The notes under the pieces: model-generated | The model's database searches: none | What the model was told of the DNA's origin: nothing | What the model saw: the letters and a program-made list of their open reading frames with translations, nothing else | Translations under genes and position numbers: made by a program | Assembly: GCA_964574815.1 (NCBI GenBank) | Contig: CAZNPL010000001.1 | Location: forward strand, 1 to 64,000 | DNA: 64,000 bases | Origin: CAZNPL01 sp964574815 | Lineage (GTDB): Bacteria; Planctomycetota; Phycisphaerae; UBA1845 | Reading direction: 5' to 3' | In this document: positions 48,173 through 55,939 of the stretch, piece after piece | Layout of the letters: each line of letters opens with the position of its first letter | How positions within the stretch are numbered: the first letter of the stretch is position 1

Positions 48173-48619
48173 TCAACGCTTGCGAACCTTCAAACCCGAT
48201 GATGTAAGCTCCGCGATCTTCCTGATTCTTTCGACTTTGGCTTGCTTGCCGCACCCCACCGCGAAGAGGGTCGGTTCTCTGGCGCGCTCAACCTCTGCCG
48301 TGATGCTCGGCCACAGCTTGATGATCTTCCAGGCGAAGTCCTTCTTCCAGTCAAGCTCGGTCCAACCCGGTCGCAGACAAACAAACGAAAGCGCGGCGTG
48401 CTTGAGCGTAGCGAGCTCTGCTTCGTTTCTCAAAATGCGTCCATCGCCAGCAACGATCGCCGGCTTCGGGTCCCACTGGCTGACAGCCTCCATCCATTCG
48501 ACGTCCGCAACCCCGGCATCAAAGTAATCCAAGAGAGCTCGGATCTTATTAGAGCGATCAAAACTCTCCAGCAGTCGAGCAGTCGGGTAAGGAACGCTCT
48601 CATCAAGAAAGAAGATCAC
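48173..48619 (-). CDS. VapC45-like PIN-domain toxin
   Basis: 148 aa PIN-like nuclease. Acidic residues expected for the metal site are in MIFFLDESVPYP (Asp near residue 6), DAGVADVEWMEAV and VAGDGRILRNEAEL. The overall sequence resembles the PIN-like toxin of the mycobacterial VapBC45 pair. Its ATG overlaps the antitoxin stop by 4 bases, so the antitoxin is translated first. In the family the toxin cleaves RNA and arrests growth until neutralised. Lies next to an OLD-type gene in an accessory patch. Confidence 0.75.
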   Translation of the reverse strand: MIFFLDESVPYPTARLLESFDRSNKIRALLDYFDAGVADVEWMEAVSQWDPKPAIVAGDGRILRNEAELATLKHAALSFVCLRPGWTELDWKKDFAWKIIKLWPSITAEVERAREPTLFAVGCGKQAKVERIRKIAELTSSGLKVRKR

Positions 48620-49380
48620 GCCGCGCTACGCACTCCGTAATCGCGCTCGAAGGCCACGGCATCCAATACGCCCGCCGCACTCACGTTAAACAAATCCGCG
48701 ACAAGTTCCGCGTCCTCCCCGTTCGCATGATACGCTCGATCGACCACGAAGGTGGAAACACCCGTGTTCTCTATCACGGGTTTTCCCAAATGCACGGCGG
48801 GGTCAATCATGACACCGCGCGCGATGCGCCATCGCACCGCCAACAGAGTCTCCGGGCTGAAGTCGACGTGAATGAGCTTCCCTTTGACCTGTTTGAAAAA
48901 CTGCTGGCGCGAAACGGCCTCGCTCAATACCTCGTCGCCGAGTTCATCGGCCGTCGACACGAATATCTGCTTCCGGTCCGTAAACAGCCCCTTGTGACAG
49001 AACGGGTGCCGAGTATCGAGGCGTTCCTGCAGCACCGCATACGCCCGGCGGACCACGCCCATGGTCACACCAAGCAGACGAAACTGCCCGGCAACCAGTA
49101 CGTCAATCAGATCAAGGAAACTCGCCGCCTGAACATCGTCCACCTCAACGTAGTCGGGATAGAGCAGCGGACCGAGCCCGGCGTGGTCCGACCGATCCCG
49201 AAACCACGAACGAACGCGCTGCGGGTGCAGGCCGGTGTAACGGGCAACCTCGGCCAGCCGATAAACGCCCCTGCCGAGCGATGGTTCAGATTGCGTACCA
49301 AACCTCGACATTGCCATGTATCCGTCGCCCCACCGTGCTATCCGCTTCCCGGGCACTCTACCGCTCCGGTCGATCCCCAT
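48616..49380 (-). CDS. VapB45-like antitoxin (MerR-like HTH plus DUF433)
   Basis: 254 aa from ATG 49380, which follows AGAGGTGAG at 49385-49393 and a TATAAT at 49399-49404; the frame open beyond it lies upstream of that promoter. The N-terminal helix-turn-helix reads VYRLAEVARYTGLHPQRVRSWF. The C-terminal DUF433 domain includes IDPAVHLGKPVIENTGVSTFVVD and DLFNVSAAGVLDAVAFE. Such antitoxins bind their promoter and the toxin, so autoregulation is likely. Overlap with the toxin start (ATGA) supports the pairing. Confidence 0.78.
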   Translation of the reverse strand: MGIDRSGRVPGKRIARWGDGYMAMSRFGTQSEPSLGRGVYRLAEVARYTGLHPQRVRSWFRDRSDHAGLGPLLYPDYVEVDDVQAASFLDLIDVLVAGQFRLLGVTMGVVRRAYAVLQERLDTRHPFCHKGLFTDRKQIFVSTADELGDEVLSEAVSRQQFFKQVKGKLIHVDFSPETLLAVRWRIARGVMIDPAVHLGKPVIENTGVSTFVVDRAYHANGEDAELVADLFNVSAAGVLDAVAFERDYGVRSAA

Positions 49381-49384
49381 ACCC

Positions 49385-49404
49385 TCACCTCTCCACTGAT
49401 TATA
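49385..49404 (-). promoter_or_regulatory. Promoter and ribosome site of the toxin-antitoxin operon
   Basis: A perfect TATAAT (minus strand, 49404-49399) lies about 10 bases before a strong AGAGGTGAG and 19 bases before the ATG, giving a very short leader. The -35 box is not clear: TTGCGC stands 19 bases upstream. Confidence 0.5.
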
Positions 49405-50048
49405 ACGCGCGCCGCCATGCGTTGCGCAAATCAATCGGGCACACGCCTTCCGGCATCAGAGCCGGCCTGCATTTCTGTCCGCGGCTGGGCTTCTTCCTCG
49501 CTCTCACTCAAATAGCGTAACTCTTTACAGCTCAAGGCGTTATGCCAACCTCCGCTCTGCCCCTCACCGTTTGGTTGCTCCGACGGAACCGGGCTTTGCG
49601 CGAGCTTGCCACCGCTTCCAATATCCTCGTCCCGCCTCGGAGATCGCCGAGGGTCGTCCGGTACGTGTTCATGCATCTGCGTTTCGCTATCCACCGTCAT
49701 CTATCCGCTCGACTCCGCGTCGCCCACGACTCGGTCGCCCAAAAACCTCTTCGACCCTGGAGGGATCGCATAATCCGCGCCTGAGCGTTGCTTGCCCATA
49801 CAACATCGCAAGCGAACAGCCGAAACGGCACCCGCTGCTTCGCACGTGTGTGCTCCCACCGCGTCGCGATTGCTGTGCCGTTCCATTCGAACTGCATCCT
49901 TGGTCTTCGGCGCCCAGCGCCTCTGAGAGCCCCAGCATCGACCGGAACCAAGTTCAATCGCGGCGGACGGGCCGATTCGTATGCAGTATAATGTACGCGA
50001 GTTGAATAGGCGACGCCCGAACCACGTACTTATCTGGGAGGAGCTTTA
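49405..50048. other. Divergent spacer between the TA operon and the OLD-type gene
   Basis: About 640 bases. A perfect TATAAT at 49987-49992, 56 bases before the OLD gene, is its probable -10; the strong GGGAGGAG at 50036-50043 is its ribosome site. An 89-residue open frame on the minus strand (49431-49700) is polar with no recognised domain, and I do not call it. Nothing else is recognised. Confidence 0.5.
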
Positions 50049-51848
50049 ATGTCCGTCTTTCGGATCAAGCGGCTACACTTCAATGACGGGAGCGATTACG
50101 AGCCCGGAGATTTGGTCGTCATTGTCGGGCCCAACAACTCTGGCAAGACACGCGCGCTGAAGGATGTTGTTGCCCATGCGGCGACAGGGAAGACCCGACC
50201 GATCGTGATCCGAAGCGTCGAGTGTCAATTGCCCGACAATCCGCAGAAAGCCTACGGAATAATGACAGCCGTCGATCATCAGGGCAGGGCGTGGTTCCAT
50301 GCAATCAGGCCGGATCTCAACGAAACGAACAGTTTACAGGTGGACGAACGGTGGGAAGAGCAATATCGCGAGTTGTCGGGCAAAACGCCGGAGAAGTGCT
50401 GGACTTGGTTTCGCACCCATATTGCCTGGCAACTCGTAGGATTTCTTGACACCGCTTCCCGACTTAGGGCAACGGGGCGGCGCAACAGTCCTGAAGCAGA
50501 CACGAGATGCGACTCTTTGGTGCATGTCCTGTACCGCGCCGGCCGGACGATCGAAGCGCAGGTCGCAAAGTGCGTAAAAGAGGCGTTTGACCTCGAAGTG
50601 TGCGTCGACTACTCCAGACTCGTGCGGATGGGTCTCCGCGTTGGCCCGTCATTCTCCAAAATGCCCACCGATCCCCGCGAGGCCGGCGAATTCCTCGAAA
50701 AATATGAGGAGTTGGACGAACAAGGCGACGGGATTCGGAGCTACGTAGCAACGGCGATCAGCCTTCTCGCCCTGAACCGGCCAATCATGCTGATAGACGA
50801 GCCCGAAGCCTTTCTGCACTCACCGCAGGCCTACCGAATCGGATCGCTAATCGCTGAATCAGCGGGCGCGGGGCGACAGATAATCGTTGCCACCCATAGC
50901 GCCGACGTGTTGCGCGGTATCGTTCAGGGCCGAAACGAGGTCGACCTGCTGCGGGTCGACAGACGCGGTGATATAAACCCGATCCGCAGACTAAGTCCGG
51001 ACGACGTGGCCCAAGTAGTGGGGGATCCACTGCTGAGTTCGGCCAGGGTGCTCGACGGTATCTTCTACCGCGGAGCCGTCGTCGTCGAAGGTGACAGCGA
51101 CGTGCGGTTCTATCATGCTCTGGCGCGCAAGTCGCGACCCAATGTGGACCTTCATTTTGTTAATGCGGACAACAAACAGACCGTGCCGCGCATCATCAGC
51201 ACTTATCGGAAGCTGGGCGTGCCGTGCGTTGGAATAGTCGATATCGACGCGCTGTCCGACGCGCGTGAATTCGAAACTGCACTAACCGATGTGGAGGTTG
51301 GGAGCGCGGATCTGGAGCGAGCACTCGAGATACAATCTGGCATTCAGCGCGAAATACACTCGGTTCCATTGGAAAAGACGCTCAAAGACGTGCAGAATAG
51401 GCTCGCTGCTGCGGTGGAGCAGATAAAGTCGATACTGGAGGCAAGCGGTGACTCGAATACGGAGGCGCGGAGGAAGCATGATCATCTCCTGGCGAGCCTG
51501 CGCCAATTGTTCGGAAGGCTGAGAGCGGACTGCTCAGCATGGAGGGAGATCAAGCAACGTGGGAGGCGAGCTCTCTCCTCACGATCACAGGGTGGTTTCG
51601 AGGAGCTTTCGCGCATCTGCTCGAGCGCGGGATTGTTCATCAACCCGGCCGGGGAACTGGAAAGCTGGCTGGTAGCCTACGCAATACCCCACACTGGACA
51701 GAAGCGGGACTGGATCCTGCGCGCTCTGAAACTCATCCCAGAACTACAGGTCGATCCAAAGAAGGAGGTCTGGAGCTTCACGGACGCGGTCGTTTCACAC
51801 CTTGCGAGGGACTCACGCGAGGGCAGCACGGCACCCGATGTCGGCTGA
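50049..51848 (+). CDS. OLD-family ATPase with TOPRIM nuclease domain (probable phage defence)
   Basis: 599 aa. The N-terminal ABC-type ATPase has Walker A GPNNSGKTR (K33), Walker B IMLIDEPEAFLH (D250, E251) and the following ATHSADVLRG. The TOPRIM domain has VVVEGDSDVRF (E347) and GIVDIDAL (D398, D400). The C-terminal 180 residues include a coiled coil (about 420-500). This matches class 1 OLD nucleases, single-gene or paired with UvrD-like GajB helicases; no helicase partner is adjacent. Known OLD proteins block phage, so defence is inferred. Base use looks less GC-rich than neighbouring genes, suggesting transfer. Confidence 0.82.
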   Translation: MSVFRIKRLHFNDGSDYEPGDLVVIVGPNNSGKTRALKDVVAHAATGKTRPIVIRSVECQLPDNPQKAYGIMTAVDHQGRAWFHAIRPDLNETNSLQVDERWEEQYRELSGKTPEKCWTWFRTHIAWQLVGFLDTASRLRATGRRNSPEADTRCDSLVHVLYRAGRTIEAQVAKCVKEAFDLEVCVDYSRLVRMGLRVGPSFSKMPTDPREAGEFLEKYEELDEQGDGIRSYVATAISLLALNRPIMLIDEPEAFLHSPQAYRIGSLIAESAGAGRQIIVATHSADVLRGIVQGRNEVDLLRVDRRGDINPIRRLSPDDVAQVVGDPLLSSARVLDGIFYRGAVVVEGDSDVRFYHALARKSRPNVDLHFVNADNKQTVPRIISTYRKLGVPCVGIVDIDALSDAREFETALTDVEVGSADLERALEIQSGIQREIHSVPLEKTLKDVQNRLAAAVEQIKSILEASGDSNTEARRKHDHLLASLRQLFGRLRADCSAWREIKQRGRRALSSRSQGGFEELSRICSSAGLFINPAGELESWLVAYAIPHTGQKRDWILRALKLIPELQVDPKKEVWSFTDAVVSHLARDSREGSTAPDVG

Positions 51849-51912
51849 GGTCCTCCCCCCACCGCGCTCCGGCTGACCGCTGAAGTTGAAGCGCGGGATC
51901 CGCTCGCAGCCA

Positions 51913-52389
51913 TCACTCCGCACCTTTTGTGTCGAACGCGATAAGATACGGCACGGCCGCACGCTTCTGTCGATCCTGAAAGCGCGCCGCCGAATACGTC
52001 ATCTTGATATGGACTTCATTCTCACCGGATGCCTCAGGCATCAGGTCCTCGCACTCAAACGCGCTGACGTTGACCCAAAACTCGTACGTCGTGCCCGGCT
52101 TCAACGCACACGGAATCGAGAACGTACGGGTGTCGGCCGCATAGCTCATCTCGAAGACGTTGATGCTCTCCGTCATGCCGAGGTCGCGGACGGTGAACGA
52201 GTAACCCTTCGGATCCATATCCTTGCTGAAGGTCACCCGAATCTCCTTGGTCCGTGCAGCGTCCACGTCGTCGCTGCCGGACATCGGCTCCGTCCTCACC
52301 ACCACCGGCGGAAGCGCGTCCTGCCCACTCGCCTCCTGTCCACCAGCAAGCTGCAACGCGATTGTCAAAACGACGGAAAGAATTGCCAT
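51913..52389 (-). CDS. Exported protein with SbsA Ig-like domain
   Basis: 158 aa from ATG 52389, with GAGGAG 9 bases upstream; the open frame continues to 52449 but without support. A signal peptide (MAILSVVLTIALQLAGG) is followed by a domain of the Big_5/SbsA Ig-like type: VVRTEPMSGSDDVDAARTKEIRVTFSKDMDP. One domain only, with no anchor. It lies 110 bases downstream of and parallel to the PfpI/dioxygenase-like gene, so the two exported proteins may work together. Its role is unknown. Confidence 0.72.
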   Translation of the reverse strand: MAILSVVLTIALQLAGGQEASGQDALPPVVVRTEPMSGSDDVDAARTKEIRVTFSKDMDPKGYSFTVRDLGMTESINVFEMSYAADTRTFSIPCALKPGTTYEFWVNVSAFECEDLMPEASGENEVHIKMTYSAARFQDRQKRAAVPYLIAFDTKGAE

Positions 52390-52498
52390 GTCGAATCGCT
52401 CCTCGAAGCCAGAACAGGGACTGTCACGATTTGGGTCATTCTCGCGCACCGCTCATTTCGGAGCCGTTGCTCCGGAGACGTGTTCGCAGGCTCAACAC

Positions 52499-54154
52499 TT
52501 ATTGAAGATCGTCATCCGGTGCGGCCGCGTCGCGCTCGCCCCCCTTGCGGCTGTCATCATCTGCAGCACGCTGCTCCAGCACAATATCATGCGTACATCG
52601 GGCAAGCCCGTCGGGGCCCATGCGTACCGTTACAACAGGGTTGCCTTCTCTCAGTGCCCACTTCCGCCAGTGCTCAGGACCCATCCGCGGGTCATCCGCA
52701 AACACCATCTGAAAACGCCTTCCGTTGTATCCCGTCGCGCTGACCTCGAAGTGAATGTGCGCCGGGATCATCGATTCGACCGCGCTCTGTCCCTGCGCGA
52801 TCGGATAGCCGCCGGGCCGAATCGTCCGGAACTCGTACTGCCCGTCACCACCCGTGCGCATCCACGCGAACAGGCGGGCGTTGGCCTCGTCCATCGTCTT
52901 CGTGGGCGTGTACTGCCCCTTCGCATCCGCGTGATAAACGTAAACCCGCGCCCCCTCAACCGGATTTCCTTTTGAATCGAGCACAGTGCCCAAAACACGC
53001 AGCGGAACCCCCGGCTCATTCTCGTTCACCAGGACGCTGCGCGACGAGTGCGCATGCTCGCCAAGAATCGCCCGGGCTCGACCCGAACCATCGTCGGCGC
53101 GATACTCAGGACTCGAGAGAAGCCGCTTGAGCAAAACCAGCGCCACCCCATTGTCTTCCTCAATCTCCAGCGCCTCCAGCAGCCGCCCCAGCGCCTCATC
53201 CAAACGCCCGGCTTTCATCAGGGCTTCCCCAAGGTACGCCCGTTCCCGCGCCGACCCGGGCCAGACCCTCGCCTTGAACGTGCAGATCTTCAACGACACA
53301 TCATGCCGCCCAAGTCGCTGATGGCCCCAAGCCATCCACTGGAACATGTTGCGCTCGTCGAACTCGTCCAGCGGCGGCGTGTATGCCGGTTTGCCGGACG
53401 CGACCCATTCGTGAAACCGCCGAACGGCCGCATCGACACCATCCCGCATCAGAATCCTGCAGATTTCCCGCCGCCGTGACACCGGAATCACCCCCGGCTC
53501 GGCATGCCGCGCCTCATGTCGCGACAGGTCGCCGTCGTAGTTCGACCAGCGCAGAACCTGCCGCTCCCCCTCCTCGCCTCGCAGCACGCGGACGGCGTAG
53601 ATTGCCGCATCGATCCCCGCGAGGTAGCTTTGAGACGTAATGATGTTGCCGCTGTGGACCCACCGGCGATTGATGTACCCCTTCACGCCTTCCCCCAGTA
53701 GCATAATATCGTCGAGGTTGCTCGGGCCGCAGGTCGCCTCCTTGCCGTCCAGCAGGCCGAGGTCCGCCAGCAGGATCGCGCTGTTGCACACCGACACCGT
53801 CAGCGTTGCCTTGGACACGCGCTCTTTCAGCCAGCCCCGGTACTCCGGATCGCCCATCGGGATCCAGACCGACCCGCCCGGCATCACGATGACGTCCGGC
53901 TCCGGGCAATTGTCCAAAGTGTATTGCGGCGTAATCGTAACGAATTCACTCTTGATCGGGTCGGACGTCTTGCTTACCGTGTATCCGTCCATCCCCGGGG
54001 CGAATGAGAAGACGTGCGCCGGACCCATCGCCTCGATCAGCTCCATTCCCCCCCATACGAGAAACGCCACGTTGAGCCGACGTTTCTCATCCTGTCCCGC
54101 GGCACTCGCCGCGAGGTAGGCAACCGCCATCCAGAAGAAGTGCCACCGGATCAT
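52499..54154 (-). CDS. Exported fusion of DJ-1/PfpI domain, helical repeats and an intradiol-dioxygenase-like domain
   Basis: 551 aa. ATG 54154 follows AAGGG by 9 bases. A signal peptide (residues 1-20, ending SAAGQ) precedes a DJ-1/PfpI domain (about 28-205) with nucleophile C123 in TVSVCNSAILLADLGLLDG, the elbow seen in AraC-linked and amidase-like members. The middle (about 215-370) is helical and TPR-like (AYLGEALMKAGRLDEALGRLLEAL). The C-terminal domain (about 395-500) resembles intradiol ring-cleavage dioxygenases: GTVLDSKGNPVEGARVYVYHADAKGQY, then GGYP (Y450) and PAHIHF (H466, H468), the usual Fe ligand set. I know no protein with this order; function unknown. Confidence 0.7.
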   Translation of the reverse strand: MIRWHFFWMAVAYLAASAAGQDEKRRLNVAFLVWGGMELIEAMGPAHVFSFAPGMDGYTVSKTSDPIKSEFVTITPQYTLDNCPEPDVIVMPGGSVWIPMGDPEYRGWLKERVSKATLTVSVCNSAILLADLGLLDGKEATCGPSNLDDIMLLGEGVKGYINRRWVHSGNIITSQSYLAGIDAAIYAVRVLRGEEGERQVLRWSNYDGDLSRHEARHAEPGVIPVSRRREICRILMRDGVDAAVRRFHEWVASGKPAYTPPLDEFDERNMFQWMAWGHQRLGRHDVSLKICTFKARVWPGSARERAYLGEALMKAGRLDEALGRLLEALEIEEDNGVALVLLKRLLSSPEYRADDGSGRARAILGEHAHSSRSVLVNENEPGVPLRVLGTVLDSKGNPVEGARVYVYHADAKGQYTPTKTMDEANARLFAWMRTGGDGQYEFRTIRPGGYPIAQGQSAVESMIPAHIHFEVSATGYNGRRFQMVFADDPRMGPEHWRKWALREGNPVVTVRMGPDGLARCTHDIVLEQRAADDDSRKGGERDAAAPDDDLQ

Positions 54155-54160
54155 CGGCAA

Positions 54161-55939
54161 TCCCTTTTCCGTCGCCGTGCGCCAGCGATCGGTGGCATCA
54201 CGACGAACGGTAGACCCTTGCAGAGTGTAGGGTCAGAGCGCATATAGTCGATAGTGGCTGCCCTTCTTCGACTTCCCAGAAGGACGCGGCTCCGATGAAC
54301 CCCTTATTATGCGCTCGCTTGACGCGACGCACCGCTGGATGCCGCGACAGAATCAACAAGTGGCCTGGATCGAACGCCCGGCGCACCGTGGCGCGCGGCT
54401 TGTCCCGATTTGCTCGGCGCTCGAGGCCCTCTGCGATAGCAAGAACGTTACCTCCGCCTCACCCCCCTTCGTCCTTGAATGATGATGGGAATCTGAGAGG
54501 TTACGCCCGCCTGCCCCCCCCCCTATCGCTCATAGCGCAAACTCCAGGCGCACACAACGAAATTCTTCGGCAGGCCGCCGCCATGAATGGCTGCGAAACG
54601 AGAGTTGTTGCGTTCCCGACCACGACAACGCTCACTTCCCCGAGGGGCCGCGACGGAGCTGTGAACTGACAGCGAGGGCCGACAACTCGCCACGCCGCCG
54701 GACGCTCAAACCTTCCGCGTCCGTCTGACCCCCGCTCTTACGCGGGCTTGCCGGAACAGGCTCCGACTCCGCCAAAATAACCCATTGCGGACCTTAAGGC
54801 AAGAACCTTCTGAAAAACTCGTCGTCCTGCACCGCGCCGCGCGAGCGCTGCGCCGCGTGAACACTTTGATGTGCGCATGTTAGAAAGAGCTGAAGCCTGT
54901 TTCTTATGACTGGAATCAGAATCACATTAATACCCCTCGGACCCCCAAACCACGCTGATATCGCCTGTTCCACATTTTCCAAAAAATCCTTGAACAGCCA
55001 CCGTCATCTATAGGGTGGAAAGAAGGAGCGCACCCGGATTGCGCGCCGCAGGAGGTAGAGGCATACGCAAATGAGAAGACCATGGCCAACCCCCATCAGA
55101 GCCGGGAGCGCCAGCGACCGGACCTTCAATCGCCCGCGCACCAACAAGCGCCGGCGCCAAACGAAGCCACCGATCCCCCGGCAACCCGCGCCGTCCCGCG
55201 AGCGAGCCTTCGTGCCTTCGTGCCTCTTTCTTTTCAAACGAACCCAAAGCTGCGCGACTCATTCCGCCTCAGGCGGATCAGTTCTCAGACATCAGACCCC
55301 TGCCATCAGAGCCGGGAGCGCCAGCGACCGGACCCCGAGCGCCAGCCCAGCCCCGAACGCCCGCGCCAAAAGAATCCAACCCGGAACGAGCCGTCAGCCA
55401 ATCCGCCTCAGGCGGATCAGCCGTCGTCTTACTCTTACGAGCAACCGCCGCGATGCAGGCGCCCGCGCCGAACGAAGCCAGCGAACGCCTCTCAATCTGC
55501 GCCAATCTGCGAAATCTGTGGACCAGATTCCCAAGCGAACCCAAAACCGAGCGGGGAGCCGCGAGCCCCCTCGCCCCGAATCGCCACGTTCCAGGCCCGC
55601 CGCCTTCGTACTACAATCATCGAGTTCTTTCCTCGCCCGCGAATATTCTCCTCGTCTTGCGCACGTAAGTTCAGCCTTGTCAGCAACTTGCATTGCGAGA
55701 GTAACCCCTTCCGTCATCCCGCCGTCCCTCCGCCCCGTGCTCTGGTTGCGGCCAACGGCCGCGCTACGCCGCCGTGCCCTTTCTTACCAAACGAAGCCAA
55801 ACGAGACCCCGTTGCCGGCAAACCCCGTCTCAAAGGCGAGCCTTCGTCCCTCCCCTCTTCTCGTCCCCGGGCGCATCCCCAAGCAACTCCTGTATAATCC
55901 CGCCACGTCTCGATGCCCCTTCGCCACGGAGAACATAAA
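54161..55939. other. 1.8-kb spacer of decayed repeats
   Basis: Several frames stay open here, but none gives a recognisable protein and codon use is not gene-like. Positions 54780-55010 are less GC-rich than the surroundings. Two exact repeat pairs lie at 55093-55420. The stretch 55490-55540 contains the tandem-like AATCTGCG-CC-AATCTGCG-A-AATCTGTGGA, a repeat type I recall from planctomycetal spacers. Possibly remnants of mobile or REP-like DNA. Confidence 0.6.
55093..55420. repeat. Two pairs of direct repeats
   Basis: A 32-base sequence (55093-55124) recurs exactly at 55303-55334; its core is AGAGCCGGGAGCGCCAGCG. A 19-base palindromic sequence TCCGCCTCAGGCGGATCAG at 55263-55281 recurs exactly at 55402-55420. 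The order is A-B-A-B, suggesting one composite unit duplicated. Confidence 0.85.

Noticed and set aside
49431..49700. 89-codon minus-strand frame upstream of the antitoxin
   Set aside because: No homology recognised, no ribosome site, polar composition; it may be part of the divergent regulatory region.
54794..54982. 62-codon minus-strand frame in the less GC-rich part of the spacer, possibly a transposase remnant
   Set aside because: I could not match it to any transposase motif.
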